64,000 nt of DNA from positions 3,410,001 through 3,474,000 of the forward strand of contig JAHEWK010000003.1 of the NCBI GenBank assembly GCA_020740775.1. The letters run 5' to 3'. Every line of letters begins with the position of its first letter. The first letter of the stretch is position 1. This stretch comes from Ilyonectria destructans (taxonomy: Eukaryota; Ascomycota; Sordariomycetes; Hypocreales; Nectriaceae). Below the pieces are notes generated by a model. That model saw only the letters and a program-made list of their open reading frames with translations, did not search any database and had not been told where the DNA came from. Below are positions 11,350 through 24,400 of the stretch, in pieces. The position numbers and the translations under genes were made by a program.

Positions 11350-11957
11350 ATGGTACGAGACCCCCATCCCTTCGCGCGCCCTGGCGACCTCTGGCCAGTC
11401 CTCCGCTGTCTCCCCCGGGGCGCACGCCGCAGAGCGCAAAGCTAACCACGTGCGCAGTTGCCCCTCGGTCTACTAAACGCGGCCCAAGGCCACCCTATGC
11501 TGGTCGAGCTCAAGAACGGCGAGACACTCAACGGCCATCTGGTCATGTGCGACACCTGGATGAACCTCACCTTGAAGGAGGTGGTGCAGACGAGCCCGGT
11601 AGGCAGCTCCCCTCAGTCGAACCCCGGACTACACAAACGAGGCTGACGAGAAAATACAGGAGGGCGACAAGTTTGTGAGGTTACCAGAGGTCTACGTCAA
11701 GGGCAACAACGTGCGTTTTACCGAAATCCCTCACCTCCATGTGCGAGTTGGGCTGTGGCTGACAAGGCAACTAGATCAAATACCTGCGAGTACCAGACGA
11801 AATCATCGACCAGGTCAGCGAGTCGCAGAAGGGCCAGCAAGGAAACTTCCGAGGTGGAAGGGGAGGCCAGTCCAGAGGAGACCACGGCGGACGGGGCAAC
11901 GATAGAGGACGAGGCCGTGGTGGCGGCAGGGGTCGGGGTCGGGGCAGAGGTCAATGA
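11350..11957 (+). CDS. LSM4: U6 snRNA-associated Sm-like protein LSm4
   Basis: Four exons (11350-11352, 11458-11598, 11660-11710, 11775-11957) give 125 residues; introns are 105, 61 and 64 nt. The first coding exon is only the ATG, spliced to a second exon starting [20 protein letters not shown], which is the exact LSm4 N-terminus. The Sm1 motif ([19 protein letters not shown]) and Sm2 motif ([11 protein letters not shown], formed across the exon 3-4 junction) are present, followed by an RG/RGG-rich tail ([10 protein letters not shown], then RGRGRG to the end). LSm4 is part of the nuclear LSm2-8 ring on U6 snRNA 3' ends and the cytoplasmic LSm1-7 decapping ring. The Arg-Gly tail is typical of LSm4 and is linked to P-body assembly. 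An intron branch-like CTAAC sits just upstream of the first acceptor. Confidence 0.95.
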
Positions 11958-12427
11958 AGCAGCTAGGATGCCTGCAATGACATGCCTGGCACGTACAGTC
12001 ATGATCGGGTATCCATGTGATAGTCCCACACGAGAGGAGTGTTTTATTCCGGTCAGGGTGTATGGCATATGAATTTGGGCATCACATTGATATCTAGACT
12101 AAACGTGACTCTCAAATCGCTTGGACACCAGCTTACCCTATGGTATAACATCATGAGGGTTGGTTCAACAAGCAGACTTAGCTGGGAAACACGACGAATA
12201 GCTAGACTATAAAATATGAAACAAGACACAGGCCAGTCAAAATTAAGACTTGCAAAAAGTATGATTCATCTATGCTATGGTAATACGAATTCTACTAGGT
12301 CCACTCCCAACCGATTGTTTCAGTGCTCAAAGTTTCGAGTGAAGACAACATATCGAAGTAGATGGTCTAAACGCCATTTATCATCCCAGTCCAAAACATG
12401 TACATATTCTCTTATCCATCATAGCGT
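11958..12427. other. Intergenic: convergent 3' ends of LSM4 and fas2
   Basis: This 470-bp stretch lies between two facing genes and is moderately AT-rich. It should hold both polyadenylation regions. I see no gene or structured repeat in it. Confidence 0.55.
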
Positions 12428-15400
12428 CTAAAAGCTGGCAACAGCAACAGCAATCGCCTGGCTGTCAGAGTGTGAGATGGACACGGTGATGTCCTTCACA
12501 CCAGCCTGCTTGGCAGCAGCAGCAGCATCGCCGTGGAGCTAGAGAGTTGTTAGCAAAATGTTTACGCATCAAAGTTTAGGGAATCTTACCGAAACCGTAG
12601 GAGCACCAGTCTCGCCCTTGAGGATCTCAATGTCCTTCAGAGCGGCGCCAGCTCCCTTGCTAGCAACACCCAGGGACTTGAATACAGCCTCCTTGGCACT
12701 CCACCGACCGGCGAAGGAGCTTTGAGGGCTGGGGGCTTGTCGGCAGTACGCAATCTCATTGGCAGTGAAGTTGCGCTCGACGAAGGTCTCGTTGTGAATG
12801 TTGACTGCCGAGATGTCCTCGACATCGACACCAACATTGCTGTTCTTGTTGGTCACCTTCTGGGCAAGAGCCTCCATGACCTGCTGGGTCTCCTTGGCCT
12901 TGACGCTGGGGACAGTCTTCTCAGACCGCTTCATGAAGTCGGTACCAAACTTGAGCTCGGACGTCTTCTTATCCTCAGAGACGCGGGCGTCGGGGTTCAG
13001 CAGCACCTTGCTGAGCTGATCCTCGGCATAGGGAGGGTCGGTCTTGGCCACGAACAGCCTGTTGTTGATGAGGCCGTCGTGGAAGTATCGGTAGGCCTTC
13101 TTCTGACGGGCCTCAACCCTGGAGCAGTAGTCGACGTAGGTGTCCTCGTCAAGGGTAGCGAACAGGTACTTGGGGTGGATACCAATGGCCTGGGCACCCT
13201 TCTGACCGAAACCGAAGGAGGTGACGGAGAAGGCCTTGACGCCGTCGGTCTGAATGCTTCGGCTAGGATAGACGATGAGGTCGTACTGCTCCATGACGGG
13301 GTCGACGTTGTCGGCGTTGCGGTTACCGGGGACGAGACCAGTGTTGAGCACCTGGAGACATCCGTTCATCATCCAAGCACCGGCAGCACCCTTGGGGTGA
13401 CCAGTAAGGTACTTCTGGAAGACACCCAGGACGGCGTTACCCTTGGTACGACCAAGGTGGCGGAGCTGCTGGCAAATAACAGAGGACTCGTTCTTGTCGT
13501 TGGCCTTGGTGGAGGTTCCATGGAAGGAGGCAACATCGAGATCGTCGATGGTAAGGCCCCAGGTGGCGAGAGCACCACGAAGAGGAGCGATGCTGGGGTC
13601 GCTCTTCCAGAAGTGGTTGCCCATGCTGCGGAGAAGTTCCTTCTCCTGGCGAGCGGCCTCCTTTTGGATGTGAGCGAAGCGCTCCTGAGAGTACTCCGTC
13701 TCGTTGAAGGCACCACCCTGAGCCTTCATGGCGTCAATCTCGTCATGAACGTACTCGAGTTCAGCCTCCTGCCACTGCTTGATCTGCTTCTTGCGACGCT
13801 CGATCTGGCGGCGACGGTAGCTGATGTCAAGAAGAGGGTTGGGGAACTTGCTAGCATGCTCACGAGCGGTCGTAAGCACACCCTGTCCAGGAGCCGGAAC
13901 GGATCGGCCAATCTTGTCAGAGGCGGTGGTGGTAAGAGCCAAAATACCGTGGATGGGGACACCCATATCGAGGGCAAGTCTGGCAGTCATAATAACCTGG
14001 AGACCGCAACCCTGGGACTCCATGAATCCGTTTCGGGTAGTGGTAGTAGGTCGTGACATCTCCTTGGGAGTGCGTCCGTGAGCGAACTCATCGACGGTGT
14101 TGCTGGTGGCCTTCATGTTGGCGAACTCATACGAGCCCTCCTCACCGAAGTCGTCAAAGCCACCAACGAAGCACACTCGGGCCTTGCCCTCCATGATGGT
14201 CTCGTAACCAATATCGACGGACTCGACAGCAGTGGCACAAGCACCGACAGGGGTCTTGATAGGACCGGAGGACGACATCAAAAGCATGTTAACCCAGGCA
14301 GCCATAGTGTTGATAAAAGACTCCTGCAGAATGTCGTTCTGGAGAGGCTGGTCAAGGAAGCGAGTCCTGTGCATGCCACGGAGAGCAGCAGCACCACCCA
14401 TACCCGAACCGACACAGTTACCGACCTCAGAGACGTGGACATACTTGTAGAACTCGTAGGGGTCGGTGATACCGCAGGAGAGAAGAGCCTCGGCAGTCGA
14501 GACAAGGAGGAAGAGGGTAACAGGGTCGACCTGGGAGATGATGTCCTCGGGGACACCATAGCGCTTGGGGTCCCAGCCGGTGGGGATCTGACCGGCAACG
14601 AGACGGTCGAAGCGAAGAGCCTTGGGAATCCAGAGGCCAGCGCCTTTCTTGAGGCGGACGATGTACTCACCGCTCTCAGGGATCTCGAAGATCTCAACCT
14701 TCTCCCCGTGCTCGCGCTTGAACTCCTCAGCCGTCTCCTTGGAAGCCTCGAAAGGCTCGAGGTCCTCCTCGATGACGACCTCGTGAAGCAGCTGCTTCTG
14801 GTTGGGGTCGTAGCCGTCGAACAGCTCAGGCTCGATCAATCGAATACCAGAGTGCTCGAGAATGTACTTCTCGTACTTCGGCTTCACATCCTTATCATCG
14901 ACGGGCTCGCCAGTCTTGGCGTCAACCCAGCCAGCGTAAGGCTGGCCCTTGATAGGACCGTTGTGGTTCTTGATGAGACCCATGATCCAGGCCATCTCGA
15001 CGCAGCCCTCGAGAGAGAACTCACCCTTGGCCTCCATCTCCCATCGAGTGCGGGAGTTACCCCAAGGACCGACTTCGGCGAAACCGGCAACGACAACGAC
15101 CTTCTCGAGGTCAACCATGCCCTTGAGGGTTTCATGGTGAGGAGCAATCTCCGTCTTCCAGTCAGGTCGGTTGGGGAAATCAAACTTGATGTTGGCACGA
15201 GGATCGATGGTCTTCTTCTTGTACAGAACCTCAGAGGCAGCACCATTGACGATGGTGTTCTCAATGGCGTTCTCCTTGCTGACAGCCCTGCGAACCTCGC
15301 TGGTCTCCATGATGTCCTTGCGAAGCTTGGTCATGGTCTCGTTCAAGTTGGGGATGAACTGAAGACCGCCGTTAAGATCGGCGAAGACAGGCTCTGACTG

Positions 15401-18112
15401 GCATAAGTCGACGATAGCGGGCGACAGAAGGCCGAGAAGGTTGAAAGCCATTTCCTGCTGAGAGAAGGTGCGGACGCCAAAGGCCTCGACGCCCTCAGCG
15501 ACGATGTTGTTACCGCCCATGAGACCAGTGCCTCGGGTCCAGCCAATGACAGCACCGCAGATGGTGAGGTAGTTGGCCCAGCTCTCCGAGTGCCATCGGT
15601 TAAAGAGGGTCTCGAGACCGAGCTTGGACTCGGAGTAGAGACCGTCGTTACCGAAGGTACCATGGTTGGGGGACAGGGGTAGAACAACCTGAGCAGGACG
15701 AGTCTCAAAGCCGCGCTCGGTCTTCTGGGCCTTGACGCAGCCTAGCATACGGATCAAGTTGGTCAACATGATGCGGTGAGCAAGCTCAGACTTAGAGTCG
15801 ATGGTGTCAATCTCACGTCCGTTCTCAGAAATGGCGGCGAAGGGAACGATGAAGTCAAGGTCCCATCCAAGACCGTTCTTGGTGTCGTAGATGTACTCGA
15901 CGAGGGCCTCGACGTCCTGCTTGCTACCCTGGTTGAAGGGAACAACAACGATCTGAGATCCACGGGAGCCATAGCGGGTGTACATGGCTTGGTAGTACTC
16001 AGTCACCTCTCGCGAGAAGCGGCTGGTGGTAACGATGACCTTGGCACCACCGCTGACAAGGCCCTGGAGAACCTCGGCACCGATGGAACCGGCACCAGCA
16101 CCAGTCATCAGGACGTTCTTGCCCTGGAAGCTGACACCAGACTTAGCAGCGTCCTCGAGAGTGTTGAGGTAGACGCCGGTGAGCTTCTTGCTGTAGTCCC
16201 AGCCGTGAAGTGACTTCTTCTTGAGGTGCAGGAAGGGGATGGTTTCGACCTTGCCCTTGTGCTGGCTGGTGGCCTTGAGGCCGGACTTGCGGGCCTTGCC
16301 GTTATCCTTGGGGATGATCTGGTTCTCGTTCATAGCCAGGGAGCGGAGGACCTCGCTGTACAGGGTCTTGATCTCAATCTGGGAAGTCTTGGACATCTTG
16401 TGCTGCTGCTTGATGAGCTTGTAGATGCGCTGAAGGTCGCTCTGAACCTTGGTGCGGTTGCCGTATTCGGAGATCTTGCCACCCTCAGCCAACTGCTGGA
16501 CGTAGTGCTCCAGCTTGCGGCAGCTGGCACGAGGAACTTCCTCGTAGTTGAGGTTACCGCGGGCATCGACGGTGGTGCGAGGACCGGTGGGAACGGCGAC
16601 ATCCTTGTAGACAGGAGCGATGTCGAGGACCTCCTTGCAGTTCTCAATGAGCTGTTCTCCAAGCATCTTGGCCAACTTATAAGTCTCGCCTCGCTCGGTG
16701 GGGCAGTTGTCCATGTGGTATTGCATGAAGTCGATGAGCTTGGGGTTTGAGCGGTTCATGATGCGAATGCACTGGCTAACAATCTCTCGGTCGACGACCT
16801 TAAGACGGCCGAAGATAATATCAAAGTACATGTTGAGAGCATCCTGACGAGCCCAGTTCCAGGAGGAATCGTAAGTGCGAGCCTTCAGAGGGCTGAAGAC
16901 GGGCTCAATACCCGCGGCATAGAAGTCGCCGTGCTCGGCTGTCCAGAGATCCAGCTGGGCCTGGAGGACCTTCTCAGACTTCTGGGCGTTGATGAAAGCC
17001 TTGTCGCCCTCACGGAGATCAAGCTTGAGGTATCGGGCAAGGAGCTCGAGCTGCTGCTTGAAGAGAGCTCGCTGGTCCTTGGTCAGGGCGTCGATGGCCG
17101 CGGGGTCCATCATCATACCGCCGCTAGCACCACCAGCAGGGCCGGCTGCGGAAGTGGTGGTCAAGCTGATACCGGCGTTGGTGGCATACTTCTGAGTAAC
17201 GCTGTCCAGGAAGGCCTTGGCGTCAGCCTCAGAACCCAGACGAGCAGCGGGCTCCATTGTCAGAGCCAGCAACAGAGCACCGTCCTGTCGACCAGACGCG
17301 AGTCCCCAACGGCTCTCAAGGTATTTTCGAGCAGCTGTGATGTTGAAGCCACCAGGCATCTTGGAAGAGATCAATCTGGCGATAAGAGACTGGGACTGCT
17401 TGCCAAGCTGGCCATCGAAAGTGGCCTGCATAGCGGCACCGAGCTCATCGAGGGGAGTGTCTTCAGGCTTCTCGGGGGTCGAACCGAATTCTTTTCCGAG
17501 ATCACCGAGAATCTCGTTCTGGAGCGTGGATTTACCTAGGAAGCGGGCGAATTAGTTGTCGTTTCCCCCTTGATTTCAGTTTCATGAGTACTTACCACCG
17601 ACAAGGTCTTTGATGGCCTTGCTTAGGGGCACCTCGAGTAGAGGCTTCTTGAGCTTCTGTGCAATCAGGGTGCGGACAATGTCCACAGCCTGGACAGGCT
17701 CATCAGCAATCGCAGCAGCGGGTCCTGCGCTTGGAGGGGGGGCAGCAGCCACAGGCGCAGCAGAGCCAGCGGCAGCAGCAGGAGCAGCCTCACTGGGAGA
17801 AGCAGCAACGGGCTCAGGCTCGTCCTCAACGGGGTCGGCCTCATAGTAAATATCCTTGGCATCCTTGTTGTAGCAAAGAATCTGGCGCTGAACGGACTTG
17901 GCGGCATCGTAGGCCTCGTACTTGGATGCCAATGTTCGCTTGGCCATGACTCCTAGGGTGTCGGCGGGACCGATTTCTACGACCCGCTCGGCGGTCCTGT
18001 CACCGAGGAAAACATCTTGGGTCTCAATCCACCGGACGGGAGAGGCGAACTGGTAGGCGAGGAGCTCAACGAGCAGGGTGTGGGCGAGCTCTTGCTCGAC
18101 TTCGGGACGCAT
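12428..18112 (-). CDS. fas2: Fatty acid synthase subunit alpha
   Basis: Three exons (18112-17596, 17535-12590, 12538-12428) join through introns of 60 and 51 nt to give about 1857 residues, normal for the family. Order of domains: the N-terminal fragment completing the malonyl/palmitoyl transferase (from [18 protein letters not shown]), an Ala/Pro linker, an acyl carrier domain with phosphopantetheine Ser about 175 in [16 protein letters not shown] (restored across intron 1), a structural domain, ketoreductase with the NADPH-binding GAGAGSIG at about 651-658, ketosynthase with the active Cys about 1272 in [13 protein letters not shown], and a C-terminal phosphopantetheinyl transferase ([24 protein letters not shown]). 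The last exon adds the [20 protein letters not shown] end. The product forms the cytosolic alpha6beta6 complex with FAS1 and makes palmitoyl/stearoyl-CoA. The gene is divergent from fas1. Confidence 0.97.
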
Positions 18113-21100
18113 GATGGGCGAATTAGGTCGGGGAGGTCGATGAAAGAAGGGGTATCTCGAAGAAGGCCAAAATGGCTATCGCAGCCAGAGTGTGGATTGG
18201 CGCGTAGTGGTGATTATACCGTGGGTCCGCTCAACCCAACGTACACACAAAGAAAGGCAGCTGTCGCAAGATGCTCCCGGGCTGGCGAGGCAGGGAGTGG
18301 CAGCTGGGGGGGAGGAGGAGGAGGATGTGGAAGATGGAGGCAGAAGTACACGGCCGAGGAGGGTGTAATTGAAGTCTGAGTGCGTTCTGCCTGCCAGCGA
18401 GAAGCAATGGAGAGGATTTGGGGAAGAAAACGGATCCGGAGGACTGGAGCGGAAGGGCAATGGAGGGTAATCACAATTGGAGCCGTCGGCGAGGGAGTAG
18501 CCGATTGTTGAACGAAATGGCCCACCAAAAGGCGACGAGCGAAAAAAAAATTGGGGGAGCTCTGGTCAACACACCCTGGTCGCATTGCCTCCCTACGACG
18601 TACGGCGACGGGGCGCTGGCTCCAGACCCGGTTGACAGTGCAGGTACGTACCGCATGTCAGGGAGGTATTACGCATCTGGCCGTTGTAAGGGCTGCTGCC
18701 GGTACCTACAGAACCCCCGTGGCAGGGTGCAGCGGCGTTGTAGACCCGAGTCCAAATCCCGAGTCCCCTGTACATGTACTTGCGGCGTCTCATGGGGCTC
18801 GAAGGTGATGATTTGGGTGCCACTCATGACGGCGGGCCTTGGGGTCCTGCTGCCGGCTTGCAGCACGCTTCTCAACCATATTGCAGCGCTAGTCCGCACT
18901 AGGGAAGGCGCCATGGAAAGAGCAGCAACTGCCAGGGGTGACCAGGGGGACGCCTTCCCCAGAAACCAAGCTTTTGGGGCACCATCAGACATATTTTTGC
19001 TGGGCTGTCGCATTCGCCGCGTTACCTTTGCTGAGAGCCGACAACAGCTCGGCCGAGCGGGCTCGCACTGGTGGCCATCGCCGCATACGGATTGCGCCTA
19101 TCTTAGGTTTCGGATGCGTCTTTATCGTCGAGTTGTTGATGATAACAATCGCCCCTTCTTGGGGAATCTTAATGTGAGGCGACGACAGTCTGTGGCTTGA
19201 TGGGTGTGGGAGCTCCCCTGCCATCATGGAGCTGGCTCTGGGTGCAATTTCGCGTCTGGCCCAGCTCCCATGACACTTCTCCAGTGCGCATCGCTCGGCC
19301 AAGTACCGATACAATTCTTAGCATTCCGGGATTCCGGGCAACAGGTCTTGTTGTTGGAGGCCGCCGCACTCTATGCTGTCTCATGGTGAATTTCGATTAA
19401 TTCGGTTGCCTTGTCTGTTCTCCATACGCTATCTTCAGCAGAAGCACTCCGTTGCGGCTCATGCCTGCCCTTATGGACGGTAGATCTTCAAGCCGTTGGT
19501 GCATGCAAGAAGCTACATACGAACGCCATGCCGCTCGTGGACAGGCCTCGGACCTGAGAAGGGTTGCTGAATCGCGGCCCATTGAGAGGCTGATACCCCG
19601 TGAGGTGCATCCGGCACCAAGACGGAGGCGTGCCGGCGCATCGTTGGAGGCACTCACTTGGCTCTCAGACATCCATGGATGATGTAGAGTGACCTGGACC
19701 CACTGTGCTCGGGAGCTGGGCGGGTTGATGTGGGCTGGTGGGGGCCACTTCTGTAGGGGATGTTGGCCGGGCGGTAGGGGGTGGCATAATGTAGTGGGAT
19801 GTGTGGGAAGTGGACCGGAGTTGGGAAAAAATGCTGGAAGGCAGCCATCATAGTTGGTACAGTAGTCCACGTAGTATGAGGCATACGGCGAGGTACCTGG
19901 CCGTCGAATCTTCTCGAAGAACAACCTCGCAGGGGAGTCTGGTCTAGGTGGTCAAGCCAAGCGCATCATGGATTGATGATTGTCAGGTGTTGTTGAAGTC
20001 ATTATTGCTGTAGTTTCCCATGGCTCTTGCCCCTTGGTTGAGTGGGGGTGCTTAGAGTCCGAGAGCTCAGGATTGGATGTCATCGAGACCGCCTCCAGAC
20101 GCAAGGGATCCGGAACAGCCTGTCAACAACGAACCATTCACTGTTCAACAAGCATTGGATCGGATGGTCGGGCAGTTGCGAAAGAGTTTCGGTCCAATTC
20201 GGCACGACCGCGGATTGTTGATACAATGTGGTGAGAGATAGGGTCCGAGATACACCTTTGAGAAGAACAATTACACCATAGTTACGACGGAGGATGAGTT
20301 GAGTGCAACCTCTCTGGGCACACCGTGGCAACCAAACCGAGTCCGCCCGGCAGAATTTTTGTTGTTTTGTTGCCGGCGAATCGACATCTCACCAAAATTA
20401 CCATCAGCCTTCCGCCCATCCGTCCGCTGCAGGCGTGGCTCAACAGCAGCCTCACAGGTGCCCCAAGCTCGGCCCTAACACGCCGCCGACCTGCCCCAAA
20501 GAGGGGAGGTGGAGGGCCGCAAGTCGTGCCCCAGGACACACTGGCCACACTGGTGACTGATGGAGATGTTGGTGGCAAGCCCCCAAGAACCGCTGCCCCT
20601 CCAAAATCCACAGAAACACCCCCGAACTCTCCCGGCGGAGAGTGCTGCCACGCCAAGTACCGGTACATGCCCGCATTCCGAGGACCCCTCCTGCGCCAAC
20701 CCAGCCTCGAGGTAGCAGCGACCAGGCGCCATGCAACAGGGGACCACCGTGGCGTGGGGCCCATGCGGATCGAGCGAGCCTCCCATGTGGTGGTGCATGC
20801 CAATCGCACTCGCAACACTCGTAACTGGCGGGCGCCTGGATGGCTCTGGTGGGCTTTTGGTCGCTGGCAGGTACGGTGTGAGGGTGTGAGCTAGGTCATG
20901 GGTACGTACCCCTCAATCGCCCATCGCTCATCCCCAACAGAACTGAATTTTTGGCTGGTTGTCGGTGCTGAGCGGTCTCTAACCTCCGGTTGTACATCCG
21001 ACCTGATCTTAGCCGGCTCTTGGGGGCTTGCCTCAAGCTCGAATTTTCTGTCCTTGACTTATACCATCCGTCGACCAATCTCGCCTTGAGCTCCTTAGAC

Positions 21101-21492
21101 CTCTGACCCTTTCTCCCGAGATTATCCTTCACTCATCCTTCCTTTCCTTCTCTCGTGTCTTGCGCCTGGCTGGTCTTGTGTTGTGTGAATCCCGCACTCC
21201 ACTGATTCCAAGCTCCCTTCACTGCGGCCTCCTCTACCCTAATTTCCCCCCTCCAACCTCCTGGGGACCAGCTACCACTGCGCATTGAGGATTGCCGGAT
21301 ACTTTGCCAGCGTCCTTGGGGTTAAGCATCAGATTTTCATCCGGTGCCACGAGTTGAATTGATAGGTTTGTTCCACTCTGCGCGCCCTGCCCGCGCCCTA
21401 CCCGCGCTTTGAGACCCTTAAGAGAACGAGAGACTGACTTTGAGCTCCGTTTTCCCCAACCGCAGATTTCTTCGATACCCCCTTCTCCCACC
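18113..21492. promoter_or_regulatory. Shared fas2/fas1 divergent intergenic region
   Basis: The 3.4 kb between the two FAS start codons must contain both promoters and leaders. The last 400 bp before fas1 are pyrimidine-rich (CT tracts at 21110-21260), as in strongly expressed fungal genes. Three CCTCGG/CCGAGG hexamers, the core recognised by FarA/FarB-type fatty acid regulators in Aspergillus, occur at 18354-18359, 19546-19551 and 20678-20683. Three hits in 3.4 kb is near chance, so this is only suggestive. Long random frames (for example 18418-19200, +) show no domain and are not accepted as genes. I saw no tRNA. Confidence 0.55.
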
Positions 21493-24400
21493 ATGTACGG
21501 CTCAGGAAACGGCGCTCAGACGGGCATTTCTACCCCCAGATCAAACGCCTCGCTCCGACCTTTGACTCTGTCTCACGGCTCTCTCGAGACCTCCTTCCTC
21601 ATCCCCACAAACCTCCATTTCCACGCCTCGCAGTTGAAAGACCAGTTCGTCGCGACCCTACCCGCCGCAACCGACGAGCTCGCTCAGGATGACGAGCCCT
21701 CATCCGTCCCCGAACTCGTAGCGAGATACCTGGGTCTCATTGCACACCAGGTCGACGAGGGCGACGATGATGAGTCAGGCTCCTACGAGGAGGTGCTGAA
21801 GCTCGTCCTCATCGAGTTTGAGCGAACTTTCCTCCGTGGCAATGAGGCACACGCCGTTGCTGCTACCCTCCCCGGTATCGAGGCTAAGAAGCTCGAGTTC
21901 ATCCGCAGCTACTACACCGCTCGCTCCGTCTGTAACCGGCCCATCAAGCCTCATGCCTCCGCCCTCTTCCGAGCTGCTGAGGATGCCTCTGCCGAGATCT
22001 ACACCATCTTCGGTGGCCAGGGTAACATTGAGGAGTACTTCGAGGAGCTCCGTGAGATCCACAAGACCTACTCTAGCTTCATTGGTGATCTCATCACCAC
22101 CTCTGCCGAGATTCTTCAGACTCTCTCCAAGAACCCCAGCGCGGAGAAGATGTTTCCCAAGGGTCTGGACGTCATGAACTGGCTTCACAATGCCGAAGCC
22201 ACTCCCGACGTCGACTACCTGATTTCTGCGCCAGTCTCTTTCCCTCTGATTGGTCTTGTTCAGCTCGCCCACTACGAGGTGACCTGCAGAGTTCTTGGAG
22301 TCCACCCTGGAATGCTGCGTGATCGGATAACCGGTACCACTGGTCACTCCCAGGGTATTGTCATGGCCGCTGCCACTGCTGCTGCCGACTCGTGGGACTC
22401 GTGGCGCGATATCTCCACCTCGGTCCTCACCATGCTTTTCTGGATCGGAACTCGCAGTCAGCAAGCTTTCCCCATCACCTCCATGACTCCAAGCATGCTC
22501 CGGGAGTCGCTAGAGCATGGAGAGGGCTCCCCTACCCCCATGCTTAGCATCCGTGACCTCTCGCAGACTGAGGTCCAGAAGCACATTGATGCTACCAACC
22601 AGTACCTCCCCGCCGACCGCCACATCGGTGTCTCCCTCATCAACAGCCCCCGAAACCTCGTCGTTACCGGTCCCCCGAGCTCGTTGTATGGACTCAACTC
22701 CCAGCTCCGAAAGGTCAAGGCTCCCACTGGCCTTGACCAAAACCGAATCCCATACACTGAGCGAAAGGTTCGCTTCGTCAACCGATTCCTCCCCATCACA
22801 GCCCCTTTTCACAGCAAGTACCTTTCTGAGGCCACTGCTATGATTGATGAGGATCTGAAGGATATCAACATTGATTCCAGCTCCCTTGGCATCGCCGTTT
22901 TCGATACCAACACTGGCACGGATCTCCGCGAGATCAAGGGAAACATTGTTCCTGATCTGATTCGCCTGATCACGCGTGATCCCGTGAACTGGGAGAAGGC
23001 AACCGTCTTCCCCGAGGCCACTCACATCCTGGACTTCGGCCCTGGAGGCATCTCCGGCCTTGGTGTTCTGACCAGCCGCAACAAGGAGGGAAGCGGTGTT
23101 CGCGTCATTCTCGCTGGTTCCGTTGATGGCTCGATGAACGAGGTCGGCTACAAGCCTGAGATTTTCGATCGTGACGAGGAGAATGTCAAGTACGCCATTG
23201 ACTGGGTCAAGGAATTTGGCCCTCGACTGGTGACCACTAAGGGAGGTCGGACCTACCTTGACACCAAGATGAGTCGCCTTCTTGGTCTCCCCCCAATTGT
23301 TGTTGCTGGCATGACCCCTGCCACTGTCCCCTGGGACTTTGTAGCGGCTACCATGAAGGCCGGATACCATATCGAGCTTGCTGGTGGTGGTTACTTTATT
23401 GGCCCCATGATGACCGATGCCATCAAGAAGATTGAGCAAGCCATTCCCGCCGGCCGTGGTATCTCAGTCAACCTGATCTACGTCAACCCCCGAGCCATGT
23501 CTTGGCAGATTCCCCTCATTGGCAAGCTTCGTGCCGAGGGTGTCCCCATCGAGGGTCTTACCATTGGTGCCGGTGTGCCCTCCATCGAGGTTGCGAACGA
23601 GTACATTGAGACCCTTGGACTTAAGCACATCTCCTTCAAGCCCGGCTCTGTTGATGCTATCCAGTCCGTTGTTAACATCGCCAAAGCTAACCCCACCTTC
23701 CCCGTCATTCTTCAGTGGACCGGTGGCCGCGGTGGTGGTCACCACTCTTTCGAGGATTTCCACCAGCCTATTTTCCAAATGTATGGCCGCATTCGACGAC
23801 AGGAGAACATCATCTTGGTCGCTGGTAGCGGCTTTGGTGGTGCTGATGACACCTACCCTTACCTCACTGGTCAGTGGGCTAAGAAGTACGGCTATCCTCC
23901 TATGCCCTTTGATGGTTGCTTGTTCGGTAGCCGCATGATGGTTGCCAAGGAAGCCCACACTAGCAAGGCTGCCAAGGAGGCCATTGTCCAGGCTCCTGGT
24001 CTGGAGGATGGCGAGTGGGAGCAGACCTACAAGGGCCCCGCTGGTGGTGTTATTACTGTGCGCTCCGAAATGGGCGAGCCCATTCACAAGCTCGCGACAC
24101 GCGGTGTTAAGTTCTGGGCCGAGATGGACAAGAAGATCTTCACTATCCCCAAGGAGAAGAGAGTCGCAGAGCTCAACAAGCAGAAGGATTACATCATCAA
24201 GAAGTTGAACGATGACTGCCAGAAGGTTTGGTTTGGTCGCAACAAAGCTGGTGAGGCTTGTGACCTCGACGAGATGACCTACGCTCAGGTCCTGCGCCGC
24301 TGCGTTGAGCTTCTCTACGTCGAGCACCAGTCCCGCTGGATCGACCGCTCGTATATTGTCTTCACCGGCGACTACATTCACCGCCTTGAGGAGCGTTTCA

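Noticed and set aside
12722..15397. Two adjacent long open frames (444 and 439 codons) antisense to fas2
   Set aside because: Same codon-bias mirror effect as in fas1. The translations are Leu/Val/Gly/Asp-rich with no motif.
18418..19200. 260-codon frame between fas2 and fas1
   Set aside because: No recognisable domain, mixed composition with many Arg, Cys and Trp, and several overlapping frames on both strands. Best explained as chance in stop-poor GC-rich DNA.
20325..20894. 189-codon frame upstream of fas1
   Set aside because: Pro/Arg/Thr-rich translation with no motif, overlapped by similar frames on the other strand.
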